Positions 24,001 to 52,812 of a DNA stretch of 64,000 bases are shown in pieces (the first letter of the stretch is position 1; each line of letters begins with the position of its first letter). The DNA is from Antedon mediterranea (lineage: Eukaryota > Echinodermata > Crinoidea > Comatulida > Antedonidae): positions 31,484,001 through 31,548,000 of the forward strand of contig NC_092674.1 in the NCBI RefSeq assembly GCF_964355755.1, given 5' to 3'. The notes under the pieces are model-generated. The model was given only the letters and a program-made list of their open reading frames with translations. It had not been told where the DNA came from and did no database searches. A program made the position numbers and the translations under genes.

Positions 24001-27000
24001 CCACCTACGCGCCTGATTGACAGAATGCTGTCATAAGTACTAGCGTAATAGCATGAATAAATCTGTGTATTCAGTAGATTGTACTCAATTACGTATACGA
24101 ATGTACGGATAATGTGTACAGTTAACAGATATAGTACTTAGATGTCACAATAATAAATGCATTGACTATTATCATCCTCTTTCAACAAGGCTGAACATAG
24201 CTTAAGTGAAACATCATTTAGAAGTAACTTTGCAGCGTGGTCGATCGTCGTCGGTGACGTATTGGAAAGAGTGCAGAAATAGAGTGAGTGCAGAAAGTGT
24301 TGGAGCACGCCTCTAAATAGTTTATTCTAAATATCTAAGAGGCAGACTAGTTCTGTATCCGTGTCACTATTATCAAACATTTTCAGCAACAAAAACATGC
24401 GATTGAATATTATGATGACTATCTTTCAACACTAAAATCAAAAACGCAAACTACTGCAATAACTCATAGAAAATCCACGAGAATATATAAAAGGTATATA
24501 GAGATCCTATACACAACTCAATTGCAAACTTACCACTTCAATGATGGAGATACATTTGAACACGTTACCATAATCGGAACATGAAATGTGTAGAGCAATA
24601 CATTTTCTACAAATATTTATGATATATAGTAGACTCCTAACACAACGACGTTTCTGAAGCCAATAGATAATGCACTACTGTAGGATCAGTAAGTGTTAGC
24701 AGTAAACATTTGTATCCTTATTGAATCCACAAATAAATTACAAAATGGTTTTATTTGAGTATTTATTCACACACGTTCTAGGCAAGGCCTGGGGCCATTT
24801 TCAAGGTATGATAAACTATAAATACAGAAAGGTTATTGATTTCTAATCTTGACTTTCATCTTTGATTAAAATGTTCGATTATTGTATTTACCTTAAGGCG
24901 AGCTTACGATAAAAAGTAATTGTTCTCTTATCGTGTGATCAGCATGAACTTATGTATACATCAACGCATTTTAACTGCCTTATTGCTTTTTTTATGATTA
25001 TAAATTAATATATATATATATAGGCCTACGTATGTTGAGCATTGTATAATACATTATATTGTTATTATGTGATAAAACCTCGCTAACTTTCCTTGAGTTA
25101 CTAAGCATAATGATTACCAAAGCCACTAATACCATAAGAACCAAATTTGATGTTACAAACATTACATTATGGTGGTTTGTATTTCTACGTATTATGTATC
25201 AATGTTTCTATTAATGTTTCTATTAATGTTTTAAATGAAACACATTTACCTAGCTCAAAAGATATAATATTACAAGACAACACCTAAAATGTCGATCACG
25301 TGATAACTTGGCTAAAAGATGATTATATAGACAGGTGTTGTAGGCTGTGTAATGGTTACATACTGCCAATGTTGGTCTGACAGTTGGCTTGAGTGTTTCC
25401 AAATGTATCGGCAATTAAATTATTATAATTGAAGGATATACCGCAGCAAATATACCAAAATAGAATATATATGGTTATATTAAAAACAAATTCTACACAA
25501 TTATCTGGAATCAATTCATGATAGGCATACTAGTTAACTAATGATGTTACTAATTACACTAATTACAATAATTATTTCAAAGGATTATAAATAATTAGAT
25601 GAATACTTTAAAAGGTGATGATTTCAAATGAAAACAAATTATTAAAATACTTATCAATAATTAATGTATGTATGCATTTGGAGTCCTTTTAAGATCAGCT
25701 GATAACTATATAAATTGAATTAATTAACAGATTAATTTTAATGAAAATTAAATTAGATGATTCTGATCAAATTCTTGATGAGTTTAAATAAGCGTTATCT
25801 TAATGCCAGCTGGAAAATATTGTTAATCATGTCGTTCAAAATAAAAACTATATCAGAGAAAGAAAGCACGGACACACGCCAATAAAATGTATTATTAATC
25901 AGATGCAAGATTCAGTATACTTTTTGGTATAGAATTACTTCTGTTATTTGGAAGTAAATAAAATATAATACACGACGAAAGGTCTATCTTGATAACAGTA
26001 TCCTCATAGTTAAAGTATATTATATTATAATAATATAAAAGAAATAAATACATATTATTTATTTGTAACTTTAGCATCGTTGGTGCAGTAACCATAATTC
26101 TTTATGACTCGTGCTATAATTATCTGTCTAGATTTCCAGCATATCGTATTATGCAATTGCAGGTTTATTATACAAACATGTGATTTCAAACCTGTTATAT
26201 AATCAGGATATTGGAAAACAACAGGTAATAAATTCAGCCCTAACAAGTTCTTCATAACAGCAAAAGTTTATAGAATGTACATTTTGATATAAAATGTGAC
26301 TGTATAATATCTCTAGTATGGGCTTACAGGTATTAAAAACTAGGACAGGTTTCTTGAGTTCGATAATAAGTAAATTCAAACTAAGTAAAGTTACACTTTC
26401 GTATTAAATATAATGTTTTCAATACTTTAATATATATAACATTTTTATGAACTAGACTTGTTCAAATGTTCCACGATTATTGTTTCCGGTCATTCTATAA
26501 AGAAAATTAAGTAATATGACAGACCTATTGATGTATTAGAATACTAATAATCATTTATAAATTACTGTACTTATCGAGTACGATCCGTCATAACGACGAC
26601 GACAGTGTTAACCTCCAATCTAACCTTTTTTCGTCTCATAGTCATCATTTCTCTAATTTCCATCGAACGTCTAATAAATGTGTACACTGTTGATTCTTAA
26701 AGTTCTTACAGATGAATGAAAGCGAAGATAGTATTTGTGAAAGAGAGTAGTTAAATGACAGTGATTGGAAAAAATCTTGAAGAGTATCTATGTATATAAA
26801 ACATTTAAAGATAATGAGAGAATCGGACATAAATTTGATTGAGATAGGCCCTATGGTGCAAATAGAGTCAAATGGAGATGGGCATAATGGAAACTAACTA
26901 ACACGTTTGAATTCAAAGTCTGGAGAGTATTTCTACGTAAGCAATAGAGTAATATAGAACACTGTAAACCATCATAATTGGAAATCAGGCATTAATCACT

Positions 27001-27671
27001 CAGAGTTAATGAGTGAGCTATATTCTATAATTACAATGCTTCCAAGAAGAACGAGAGATTACGTAATTGGTACAAAATAAAAGAAGTATGTGGCAATTAC
27101 GCAATTTGTCGTAATTTTGTATTTTATTACTTAAATTCAGTATTTTGAAAACTTCAATGCCATATAGGCCTAATGCAGAAGACAATGGATTTTGTTATGA
27201 ACGATTTCAAATCAAACCTAAAATTAAAACAAATTGCAAATGCAACTTACAGCTATTAGGTTTGAAAAGAAGTTTACAATAGAACCTGAGGCCAAGTAGT
27301 TTAAAAAACATAAATGAAATATTAAATAAAAAAATACTTATTGCATTTTATCTGTCAATACGTAATGAAAAAATGTTACTGTTAATGAATAAACTCTACG
27401 TAGAGCTTTATTAATTAGCAATCAATGTCTTTAGCCTCAGAGTCATGGACGTAAAAACGCATAGCAGCCTACTTCGTTCAATCAACAATTAAACAATTAA
27501 AATATCCAATCGGCAGTCATTAAAGATTTTATATATAACCAGTAAGGCTATTCTTGATATATATTTATTGAGAACAATTTGCATAACAACAGTTTTATGG
27601 CTCATCACCCAATCTACTTAGCTTGCTGATTTTTAATATCAATAAAATTACGAAATAAATGGAATACTTAC

Positions 27672-27826
27672 CGTTTCACTAGGCCGTCTATAGGCTAAAC
27701 ACACACCTATGTTAGATATCATAGAATTGATAATGACTTAAGTGATATTTATTGTTCATCACAGAGTCCTGGATCAGATTTACTGTAAGAACGTTACTGC
27801 GCATGTACTATGACCTAGACGGAAGT
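27672..27826 (-). promoter_or_regulatory. Promoter-like site with possible 5' noncoding exon
   Basis: A CGGAAGT (ETS-type) at 27820 and TGCGCATG (NRF-1-like) at 27798 lie side by side. About 130 bp downstream on the minus strand is ACG|GTAAGT with the exon end at 27672. This could be a distal promoter and untranslated first exon of the GABA-type gene 6.9 kb downstream. Purely motif-based. Confidence 0.25.
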
Positions 27827-28389
27827 GATTTATTCCAACAACCTTCCCGCTTAAAGTTTTAAATTACAATCAATAATAATGTACGAGCGAGAAAATAATA
27901 TTTGATAATGTTATAAAAAGTAACAATAAATTTTAACTAACGACGCCTTGAATAACAACTTTCTAAGTTGGCGAATAGAAATGACGCCGTAGTTACATAT
28001 AGTGTGGTTAAAACTAGTACACATTCAGGTTCAATATGCTGTCGTTTGCAATGTAATATTTTTATTTACATAAGGGAAAACATGCTATATGGAAATAAAT
28101 GTGGGAACCATGAATCGTAGGTAAACATAAAATGTAATGATGGTAGGGATTTAAGTGCCGCAGATACCTATCAGTGTTTTATGGATTCTCATCTTTACTA
28201 CATTTACAGTGGCAACTACTTTTTAACAATTGTGATACGAGTATACTTTCTTTTTCTAAAACTTTGTTGTTTAACTTATAAGCAAAACTATAGAAATTGA
28301 AATTAGATTTTAGTTATATAATTAGAAAAAGTCTTAATTAAATTATTAAATTAATTAGCAACAGAGAGAATACAAAGAATATAAGTAAC

Positions 28390-28520
28390 CGTGTCTTAAG
28401 ACGCAAGGACGAACGCGTAGCGCCAGTAACAAATGTTGACCAATCCAAGCGATAGTTCGTATAATCTGTTTTGGTCAAATTGCTTGCATTGCGTGATCGC
28501 CATTGTGTCGCAATCATGGG
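28390..28520. mobile_element. Palindromic MITE-like element, ATTGGTCA family, copy 3
   Basis: Shows AAGACGCAAGGACGAACGCG, TTGACCAATCCAAGCGA and TTGGTCAAATTGCTTGCATT in the family's order. More diverged than the 16955 copy. Intergenic. Confidence 0.5.
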
Positions 28521-29072
28521 ATTTTAACTCAACACCACAGCTAAAAATAACCAATTGTGTCTGAGAATTATTCTTGTCATACAAATCATCATTAAATAAA
28601 ATATTACAGTACTGTATTAAAAAAATAAAAGAGTTGAAAAATTATTTATGTTATCAATTAAAAACACACTGAAAGAGGTTTGGAATTACCTTTAGCTTTT
28701 AAGGAGTTGACAGTTATATTATAACTATGCTAATTATTTTAGATCAGGAAGTGTACGGATACACATTGAAGTTATAATGTCAGTATGCAATTGAAATTAA
28801 TCTGAAGTAGTAGTCAGTTGCTTCCCTTGGGCAACTAAACATACATTTGGAAACGGTGACAGTACAACATATTAGATCTACAATTTTTTACTAGTAATAG
28901 TATTGTATGTATTGATCTAACATGGTAATAGTTGAGTTGTCAGCAAATAGAAATATAATATCATGTGTATTCAAATAATTCTTATGAATGAACATTGACA
29001 TTAAACGTTTTAATTAATGGCAATTTTGTTTTGCTTCAAGAAACTGGGTAGTCACGAGTTCTAGCTTCCCTA

Positions 29073-29360
29073 AAGCTGTTCACATTGACCTAATACAATA
29101 TGAATAGTGACTCTTGACTGAAAAGGCTGTTCACATTGACCTAATACAATTTATGAATAGTGACTCTCGACTGAAAAGGCTGTTCACATTGACCTAATAC
29201 AATATATGAATAGTAACTCTCGACTGAAAAGGCTGTTCACATTGACCTAATAAAATATATGAATAGTGACTCTCGACTGAAAAGGCTGTTCACATTGACC
29301 TTATACAATATTATGAATAGTGACTCTCGACTGAAAAGGCTGTTCACATTGACATAATAC
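29073..29360. repeat. 53-bp minisatellite, about 5.5 copies
   Basis: GCTGTTCACATTGACCTAAT recurs at 29075, 29125, 29178, 29231, 29284 and 29338, each followed by a TATGAATAGTGACTCTCGAC segment. Intergenic. Confidence 0.93.
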
Positions 29361-30404
29361 TAAATAGTAGATGCCGCCAACTATAAGGAGACATAATCGG
29401 AATGAATGAATGCTACGGAAGGATCTTAAACACCGCGGCTAAGTTAACGAAATGTAGAAACTTGTAGAACTTGCTAAAAATAAATTGATATGGAAAGACC
29501 GTAGGCCTTCAATAACTTGAGACTGATTAGAAACTTAAAAATGTTTTTTTCAATTGTTTTTATAAACAATGTTATTCTCAGCAACATAAGAAGAAATATA
29601 CCCAAATAGGGCCTACTGGAACAATTTGCATATAACATGATTCAAAATCGAGAAATACATTCTCATCAAACTAGAAAAGCACATAATATTAACATACAAT
29701 CATTTAATAAAAAAGCCCTAACCAAATGCCAAATGCTGTTTTGTATTTGGCGACTCCCATAAATGTTTACTTTTCGGATTTAGCTTCTTTTGAAATCTGT
29801 TTTATTTTGTGATATGAACGAGAAATAAAATGTATTACATAAATGAATGAATATTGGAAAAACTGAATCGTGCTCACTTTGAAATGCTCTGATATCAATA
29901 ATAGTAAAGTCTACAATGACTTCATTGCTTCCTCTTTGGCGTTATTGCATTACATTATAATATATAGAACAATCAATTCGTCGAAGTGTCGTCGAATGAC
30001 CTCAACGGTCTACAACAAATTGTTCTGATAATGCTAATCACAACAGAAATTAACATCATGCATTCGTTTTCTACGTTTATTGATGTGACATAGTTTGTAG
30101 TATGTCATTGAATTGAAATATAATTGTATAGAACAAAATAAAATGGCAGAGTTCTAAGTAAAGATTTAGTAAATTTCGTCATGTCTATATAACAAAATAA
30201 GAATAAACCAAATTAGTGGAAGAAAGTAAACAATACAAATGTAGACCAGAACAGAAAATTAACCAAAATTAAAAATATAATCCATCAAAATATTCAAATT
30301 GGATAATAAACTCTCTAGACAGTGAAACCTCTCTAAAGAATTGTTCTTGAATTTGTGATGATGTACAGTACTTTCGAGTCTTTTATATACCTAGCGATAG
30401 TATT

Positions 30405-30470
30405 GATAAATTTGATTTGATTTGATTTGATCACTTTATTTCAAAATAAATATTCCATATATACTATACA
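30405..30470 (-). mobile_element. Likely 3' tail of a non-LTR element, (TCAAA)n
   Basis: On the minus strand, AATAAAGTGATCAAATCAAA with a short pentanucleotide run. A pentanucleotide tail after an AATAAA-like end is typical of CR1/L2/RTE-type 3' ends. No coding part remains. Confidence 0.35.
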
Positions 30471-30802
30471 ACAACACTCACAAAACCGGAAAATCAAACT
30501 AAAATAGGATTTTTTCCCACTTAGTGTAGAGATTTGAATATCGGAACAAATAGGAATCGTGGTACACCTAAACCAGATGTAATGTAATGTAATCTATCAA
30601 TCATTTAAGAAATTCATTTGATCCACGAAGTTCCTAAACTTACTGAAGAAACAGTGGTATTACCTGGTTTGGCCAACTCTAGTGAGAGAAATTTGAATGA
30701 CAGAAAAACCCATCCTCGATGAAAATGTAAATATTGTAATTAAACTCCCAAACCTAACGTCTTGTTTCCACTAGAACCAAAAATACTATAAAACTATATT
30801 GA

Positions 30803-31654
30803 TAATAATAATAATAATAATAATAATATTTATTCGGTCATCAATGTAAAAATAACCAGGAATGAGAATAGGCTAAAGCCCAAACAGATTCTGCACTCAC
30901 TCCATACAATACAAACAGACATAACCATATACAAGAAAAATACAAATAAACTATACATAACATGAAATATAGTGTTTTGTTAGAGCAGCCTTAAATATTG
31001 AAATTGTTTGTGAATCTTTTATGTCATTTGGTATTTGCTCCCATAGTCTAGGAAAGGAAACAAATAGAGAATTATGAAAAGTATTGCCTTTCGAATTCCA
31101 ACCTAAAAGCCTACCCGGACATCTTTCACTAGTTTTAATATACTCATTGAAAGAATGGGGACAGTAACCTTTCAACACCTTAAATCCTAATGAAAGTCTA
31201 TGTAATTTAAACAAGTCATCAATAGATAATAATTCAAGCACTTTCAACCTATGAAAATAAGATGTGTCCCAGGAACCTTCCTTTCTAAACATTATTATCC
31301 TTGTTGCTTTCCTTTGTATACTTTCTATTCTATTAATACGTGATTTCTCAAATGGTGCCCACATTGAACAACAGTAGGTAATCACTGGAAGTAATAGAGC
31401 TTTGTATAAGTTCAACATAGCTAACCAGGACATATTTTTACTACATTTTGAAATGAAACCAAGCAATCTGCTTGCTTTACAACATATATACAGTAATTAA
31501 CTTGTGTATGACAAGACAACGAACTATTTACACCTAGAAATTTGAATTCTGTATTTTGAATATTGTCTGATTCTATGGTATAATCCCCGTTAACTATATC
31601 TTTACATCTTGTAACATGCATTACATGGGTAGGCCTACATCTGTTATGGATCAA
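30803..31654 (-). pseudogene. Broken non-LTR retrotransposon, reverse-transcriptase C-terminal region and 3' tail
   Basis: Two overlapping minus-strand frames (31654-31421 and 31466-30951) give one RT C-terminal region split by a frameshift near 31430-31466. The first has F-K-F-L-G-V, the strand after the RT palm. The second has LYKALLLPVITYCCSMWAPF and RIESIQRKATRII, the usual thumb/connection pattern of LINE RTs. No Y-A-D-D catalytic motif or endonuclease is present, so the copy is 5'-truncated. A tail GACCGAATAAATATTATTATT with an (ATT)n run lies at about 30803-30840. The clade looks CR1/Jockey-like but is not assigned. Inactive relic. Confidence 0.8.
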
Positions 31655-31956
31655 TTAATGGCCGCATAATAACGGTGTGGGAATGTTGTTATGGATCAAT
31701 CAATGGTCGCATAGAAACGGTGTGGGAATTTTGTTATGGATCAATCAATGGTCGCATAATAACGGTGTGGGAATGTTGTTATGGATCAATCAATGGTCGC
31801 ATAGTAACGGTGTGGGAATTTTGTTATGGATCAATCAATGGTCGCATAGTAACGGTGTGGGAATGTTGTTATGGATCAATCAATGGTCGCATAGTAAAAG
31901 TGTGGGAATGTTGTTATGGATCAATCAATGATCGCATAATAACGGTGTGGGAATGT
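31640..31956. repeat. 45-bp minisatellite, 7 copies, abutting the LINE fragment
   Basis: Units contain TGTTATGGATCAATCAATGG and GTGTGGGAATG. The 45-bp period is a multiple of three, so open frames run through it by chance. It begins exactly where the truncated LINE fragment ends. Confidence 0.95.
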
Positions 31957-33599
31957 ATGCCTTTGCATTTAAACTTGTTGTTTTAATATTTAAGTAACTA
32001 CTTAAATAAATACTAAACAGAGAACTAACATTATTCTGAAAAGATATAAAACTATGAAACGTGAGATGTGTCAAATCACCTGTGACTTTCATACAAGTGG
32101 TATTCCCTGCCAATGTAGACGATAAATTGATATTAAGGGGTCTTAGACACAATCTGATACTAAACCAATTATGAATATTTTTCCGCATGCATATCTGATA
32201 TATGATGGCATTTTATGATATAAAGTGTGTCGTAGTAGTCCCTTCAGTATCTTGAAACCGTAAATGAGATGTGGATAAAATTATTCAATGTTTACATTGC
32301 AGTGCTTATCGTTTTGATGGTTAATTACTAACAAATAAAAACGGCAAAAACGCTTGAAATAAAGTATGGAAATAATAAGTTACAATTTTATGTATTGCTT
32401 AGTCATAATTTTTTTAATTTTTGACAATAGCCAATATAAGGTATGGTATATTAGCACAGTATATAAACTATTAACGGGTTCACAGGTGTAAACAATATAT
32501 CCTAATTACATTTTTCATACTTTGACGATTTGTGCAAAACTTTAAAAAATTATCAATTATTAATATTATAACATGATTATTTAATAATAAACATCATGAA
32601 ACATAGTCTAAATGTGCCTGAGGTAGAGGTATAAAAATAATGCAATCGGCATTTATATAAAAAGACTACAGTACATGAGTTTTTTTTCTAACAATAACGA
32701 TAATGATGAAGAATGTTTCGTTAGAATGATCGAACACACGAGGTTATCATAAGTCGAAGATAAATACTGACCTTCGCATTTAAATAGTTTTAGTCAATTT
32801 CAACACATTAATTATTATGATATATTTCTATAGATTTGCACTATACTACTTCAAATATTTTTCTGTATTAGAAATTTAACAGCTAGCTTTTTATTTCGAT
32901 TAGTTCTTGTATGTAAATGATTTAAATACAACTAGAATTATCGACAAAATATCAAACCAAGTGTCAACAGTCTGAGTCTTTCGTCTAACAAGTGGACCTA
33001 CTAATGATGAATACCAATGATACCAGATCAAATAGGCTAAACTCAGGTAACATTGGAATTTGATGTTGGACGATCATAAATTATTTACTCTCGGTATCAT
33101 ATACCTTCTTGCCAGTGATGAGTTATCTCTACATGATTGTTCTAAACTTCTAAAGATAAATTAAAATGTTGTGCTATTGGTTTAACTGTAGAATGTAGGT
33201 TACATTGCATGATGACGATTGATAAGGGGCCAGTATCTAGAAACTTTTGAATATAATCGAAACATTCCACATAACAGAAATCCAACCAAAATATATTGTT
33301 TTTTTGGCAAAATGGGAGCTACTACTCAAAACCTGTTGAGTCTACTCGAATAGAAACTAGGTAAGACAAATTAATAATAATTGCATCAATATAATTTTGA
33401 AAATATTTCTTTTTCTGAAATCAACGCGTCATCGTAACACAGTAACATACAATTCCAATTATATTTAGTAGTGAGTTTCACTAATTAGAAGTGATTTCAG
33501 ATCTTGTGCTTAGAACTAACACAACATGTATTCCAAACACCTGAGAATGTTAAAACTCTGAAATCTGTATAAATAACACATTGTTGATATGTGCCAAGT

Positions 33600-33765
33600 A
33601 TCATACATCAGTCATGAACCAACACGTGCCCTGCATCAGTCATGAACCAACAAGTACCATACATCAGTCATGAACCAACAAGTACCATACATCAGTCATG
33701 AACCAACAAGTACCACATACACCAGTCATGAACCACATATATCGGTCATACTCTTTAAGTCATAC
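33600..33765. repeat. 28-bp minisatellite, about 5 copies
   Basis: CATCAGTCATGAACCAACAA recurs at 33606, 33634, 33662 and 33690, with a degraded copy near 33720. Intergenic. Confidence 0.9.
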
Positions 33766-34745
33766 ACATCAGCCTTAGGCTAACAAGCGTCATCATCAGC
33801 TATGTTAACAAACATTCATAGTACTATGCATATTATAGAATTATCATTATTATTATTGAGTGGTGACAATTATATACAAAGTATAAATTTGGCAACGAAA
33901 GTAGATACCTGTTTTAAAATATTTGAGCTATGAATTTTAACAAATTGATAGAAAGTAGAAAGAATCCAAACCATGGGAAGTAAAGACGCATACATTACTG
34001 AGTTGGCCTACGCTGCTAGCGAGAATAATGCCCCGTGGTAATCACTAAACACATCCAAGATTATACACGACTAATACAAAACAAAGATAATGCAAAACTA
34101 TACAATTATTACCATGTGACGTCCAATTAATTATCGGCTTCAAAACTTTGAAGTGTCCTGTATCTGAAGCTAAAACAATTAACGATGAATTCAAACGATA
34201 GAAAGTGTACTGTACCCGTCGTGCTCATTACAATATTCCGTTTTATACACAAATAATATGATAAATGGAAGAAAATATAGTTCTGAGGTAACGAACGCTT
34301 GATGGTGTGAATGTTGCGTGAAATATTATTATATGCATTTTTGATACAAGCGATTAAACTAGTTTATGCGTCATTTGAACAGAGCGTCAAACGAGTGGAA
34401 ACGCATCTTAAGAGTTTATTATAGCTGCTTTGTATTAGTTGGGTAATATTAAAAACATTTTTTGAAGAAGATTTGCTATGATATTTGTAGTAATTTTGTT
34501 AACGCCACATTTTGGTGCTTCACCTGTTTTGCTATAAAACACAGTTGATCAAGCGTGGAATAGTCTGTCTTACCCGAACATGTGTTTGAAAACTATAATC
34601 AATGCTAAATAGTATACCGTACTAGTTTCAATTTTAAGTTTCACTTTTAGAAATTATGTGAACATTTTATTTTCAAAAACTTTAGAAATATTACCATTAT
34701 TAATGATATTTATTACATACCCGACAAGAAATGTGGGTATTTACT

Positions 34746-35552
34746 CATTAGTAAGACTAAAATGGGTTTAGTATCAAACTTAAGTAAGACTAAAATGGGT
34801 TAAGTATCAAATATGACTAAGAATAAAATGGGTTTAGCATCAAACTTAAATAAGGCTAAAATGGGTTTAGTATCAAACTTAAGTAAGTCTAAAATGGGTT
34901 TAGTATCAAACATGAGTAAGACTGAAATGGGTTTAGCATCAAACTTAAGTAAGGCTAAAATGGGTTTAGAATCAAACTTAAGTAAGGCTAAAATGGGTTT
35001 AGCATCAAACTTAAGTAAGGCTAAAATGGGTTTAGTATCAAACATGAGTGAGATTAAAATGGGTTTAGTATCAAACATAAGACTACGGGTTAAGTATCAA
35101 ACATGAGTAAGACTAAAATGGGTTAAGTATCAAATATGACTAAGAATAAAATGGGTTTAGCATCAAACTTAAATAAGGCTAAAATGGGTTTAGTATCAAA
35201 CATGAGTGAGACTAAAATGGGTTTAGTATCAAACATAAGACTAAAGGTTTAGTATCAAACATGAGTAAGACTAAAATGGGTTTAGTATCAAACATGAGTA
35301 AGACTAAAATGGGTTTAGTATAAAAAATGAGACTAAAATGGGTTTAGTATCAAACATTTGAATAAAATGGGTTTAGTATCAAACATAAGGCTAAAATGGG
35401 TTTAGTATCAAACATAAGGCTAAAATGGGTTTAGTATCAAACATAAGGCTAAAATGGGTTTATTATCAAACATAAGGCTAAAATGGGTTTAGTGTCAAAC
35501 ATAAGGCTAAAATGGGTTTAGTATCAAACATTTGGCTAAAATGGGTTTAGTA
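34746..35552. repeat. 33/27-bp minisatellite with changing unit length
   Basis: About 25-30 units around TAAAATGGGTTTAGTATCAA. The left part uses a 33-bp unit (with AACTTAAGTAAGGC), the right part a 27-bp unit (with AACATAAGGC). The 33-bp part stays open in frame on both strands because of its length, not because it codes. Confidence 0.93.
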
Positions 35553-36925
35553 TTTAAATGCCAATTTACACTCTCATACTGCTTTTGGTACAAATAAAAC
35601 ACTAACAAATGAAATATTTAATAGCAATAGTGTATTTATTTAGCAATCCGGCTACCGTACTTTCATACAATTCAAAACAATCTGTTTTGATTTTATTAAA
35701 TGATAACACGTCAATACCTATTAATGATTATTACTACATTTTCTCATTATTTTATATAGGATTGCACTGATTAACTTTATCTAAAATATACATAATATTT
35801 AGAATACACAACTGGTACGTTAGATCGTTATTGTCAAAACTAAGCTAAAATTAAGCTAACGAATATGAATGAATAGATATTTTCTAACAGAAGTAAGATA
35901 ATATAATATTTTATTGTTGGTATTTGATGTTAGTCGATGTTCAATCGAACTGTAATACTTTCACAAGCCACATTAACATAGTTTATTTTAAGAATACGAG
36001 AAAATGCTGTGTACGTATTAATTGTTTAATGGAAATGAGCGATCGATATCTAATCGCGATAAATCATGTTTGATATGCGTAATAAGCGTTTATGATACGG
36101 TAAGTGTAATTCACGATACTTCTTAAAACTCAGTAAAATGGGATTGGGCATATTGTAAAAAACTTATTTCAAGTGTGAAGGCAACAGAATAAATTAGATT
36201 TAATGTAAAAACTCTCACATTTTTGTTGTTGAATGTTGATATATGTAATTTATTTAAATTATGTTAATATTTACCTGTTTTTGTGACTAATAAGTAACTA
36301 AACTTTACTAAATATAAATATATTGCTCATAAACGCTTATACAAATCTATTATGCATACGTTTAAGTCATATAAAGATATACATGACAACACATTATTAA
36401 CATTTCTAATATTTATATATATTGTTTGATGATCGAATAATATAAACGGGAATAGAAAAATGGGTGGGCACAACTATGAAATGGAAACAAAACATTAATA
36501 GTTATAGAAATTATTGCTATAATGGTTTTTAAATAAACTACCACTGTATCAAAATCAGCCTAGCATGTACTATTAATAACTTTATTAAAATGTATTTCGT
36601 ATACTACTTTTGTCGAATGCTAGGTTTAATAAGTTTATTATTTGGTTAAAATTTGGTTTAAATGGACACAATAAAAGATTTAATCAATAACATTATTGTA
36701 TGTCAGCTCGAATATACTGGAGACTACTTCATATTACTGTATAATAAAAAAGAAGTGTTCACCTGAACACACCTTAATTCGATTATTTTTCATCGAGACA
36801 ATAATTATTGTCTTAGCTTAGAGGAAAGTTGTCATGAAAAAGTGTAAGAATAACAGCAGCATGCTATCGTGACCATTCCCACAACTCTCTATGCCTAATC
36901 TCGTCGTTCTCGTATGAATTTTAAA
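35553..36925. other. AT-rich region downstream of the AMPA-type gene
   Basis: No gene seen. Holds candidate poly(A) signals for the AMPA-type gene and otherwise unique AT-rich sequence. Confidence 0.5.
36581..36586 (-). terminator. Candidate poly(A) signal of the AMPA-type receptor gene
   Basis: AATAAA on the minus strand, about 340 bp after the proposed stop codon. Other AATAAA sequences lie further downstream, so this one is only a candidate. Confidence 0.25.
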
Positions 36926-52079
<15,154 letters not shown>

Positions 52080-52812
52080 TTTTCCAGCTGGTCTAGCAAC
52101 AATAAATGACACCAGAAACACGGTTGATTTTTAGACTTTTGCTGAAAATCGTTTTTAATGGACAAGTGGATGATCTTGTTATCATCAAGCAAGGAAAGCG
52201 ACGCAATGAAACTAAATTACATTTCTCAATGTATGAGCGGTTAATTGCATAGACCACGAGGCGTAACGAATCTGCTTTGCCTGTGTTTCTACGGCCATGT
52301 TGTATCGAAACGACTTTACTTCTCTTGGGACGATCGGATTCATTAGTATGCCAAACAAGAATTGTCTATGAGACTCGCTCTCATCCGCAGAGACAAATTG
52401 CCTTGATTACTGTCATTTGTGTGTATTTGATATTGTACCGAATACACTTATTATAAACACTTTAGCAAACAGACATCCAAATAAGAAACAATGGTATATT
52501 ATTCAAATATTAGTTTCGATATTGTTTTCGTTTCTGAGTAAAAGAGACTTAGAAATAAAAAAAATAAATAATAAAATTAGAGTAATTCAATAAAGATACA
52601 ATGTAGGCCTAATTAATGAGATAATAATTATGAGATTTAAGATATTCAATTACTGAATAGTTAGTCTTGTAACCACTAACGAAATTAGCTATACAAATTA
52701 TAGACAGACTACTGATTAAATCCAAAACAGTGAATTGGTCATAAAATAATCAAAGTAATCAAACTCTTTCGAATTGTGCAGCAGGTATTTGAGACAATTA
52801 ACTTCATAATGG

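Larger units (their letters stand above)
20765..29072. other. Intergenic region upstream of the GABA-type gene
   Basis: No coding exon recognised on either strand. Notable points are the TATA-like element at 21011, a GAGGGCGCT site near 22687, a GC-rich island with a plus-strand donor-like CTG|GTAAGT near 23620, and the promoter-like site near 27.8 kb. Short open frames here show no domain or splice support. Confidence 0.5.

Noticed and set aside
31675-31986. 103-codon frame with WECCYGSINGRI repeats
   Set aside because: A 45-bp minisatellite; frame length follows from the multiple-of-three period.
31925-32188. 87-codon minus-strand frame just beyond the LINE fragment
   Set aside because: Possibly more LINE-derived sequence, but no RT motif could be recognised.
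34800-35106. Open frames on both strands through the 34.8-kb array
   Set aside because: Produced by a 33-bp tandem unit; both strands open at once is a repeat artefact.
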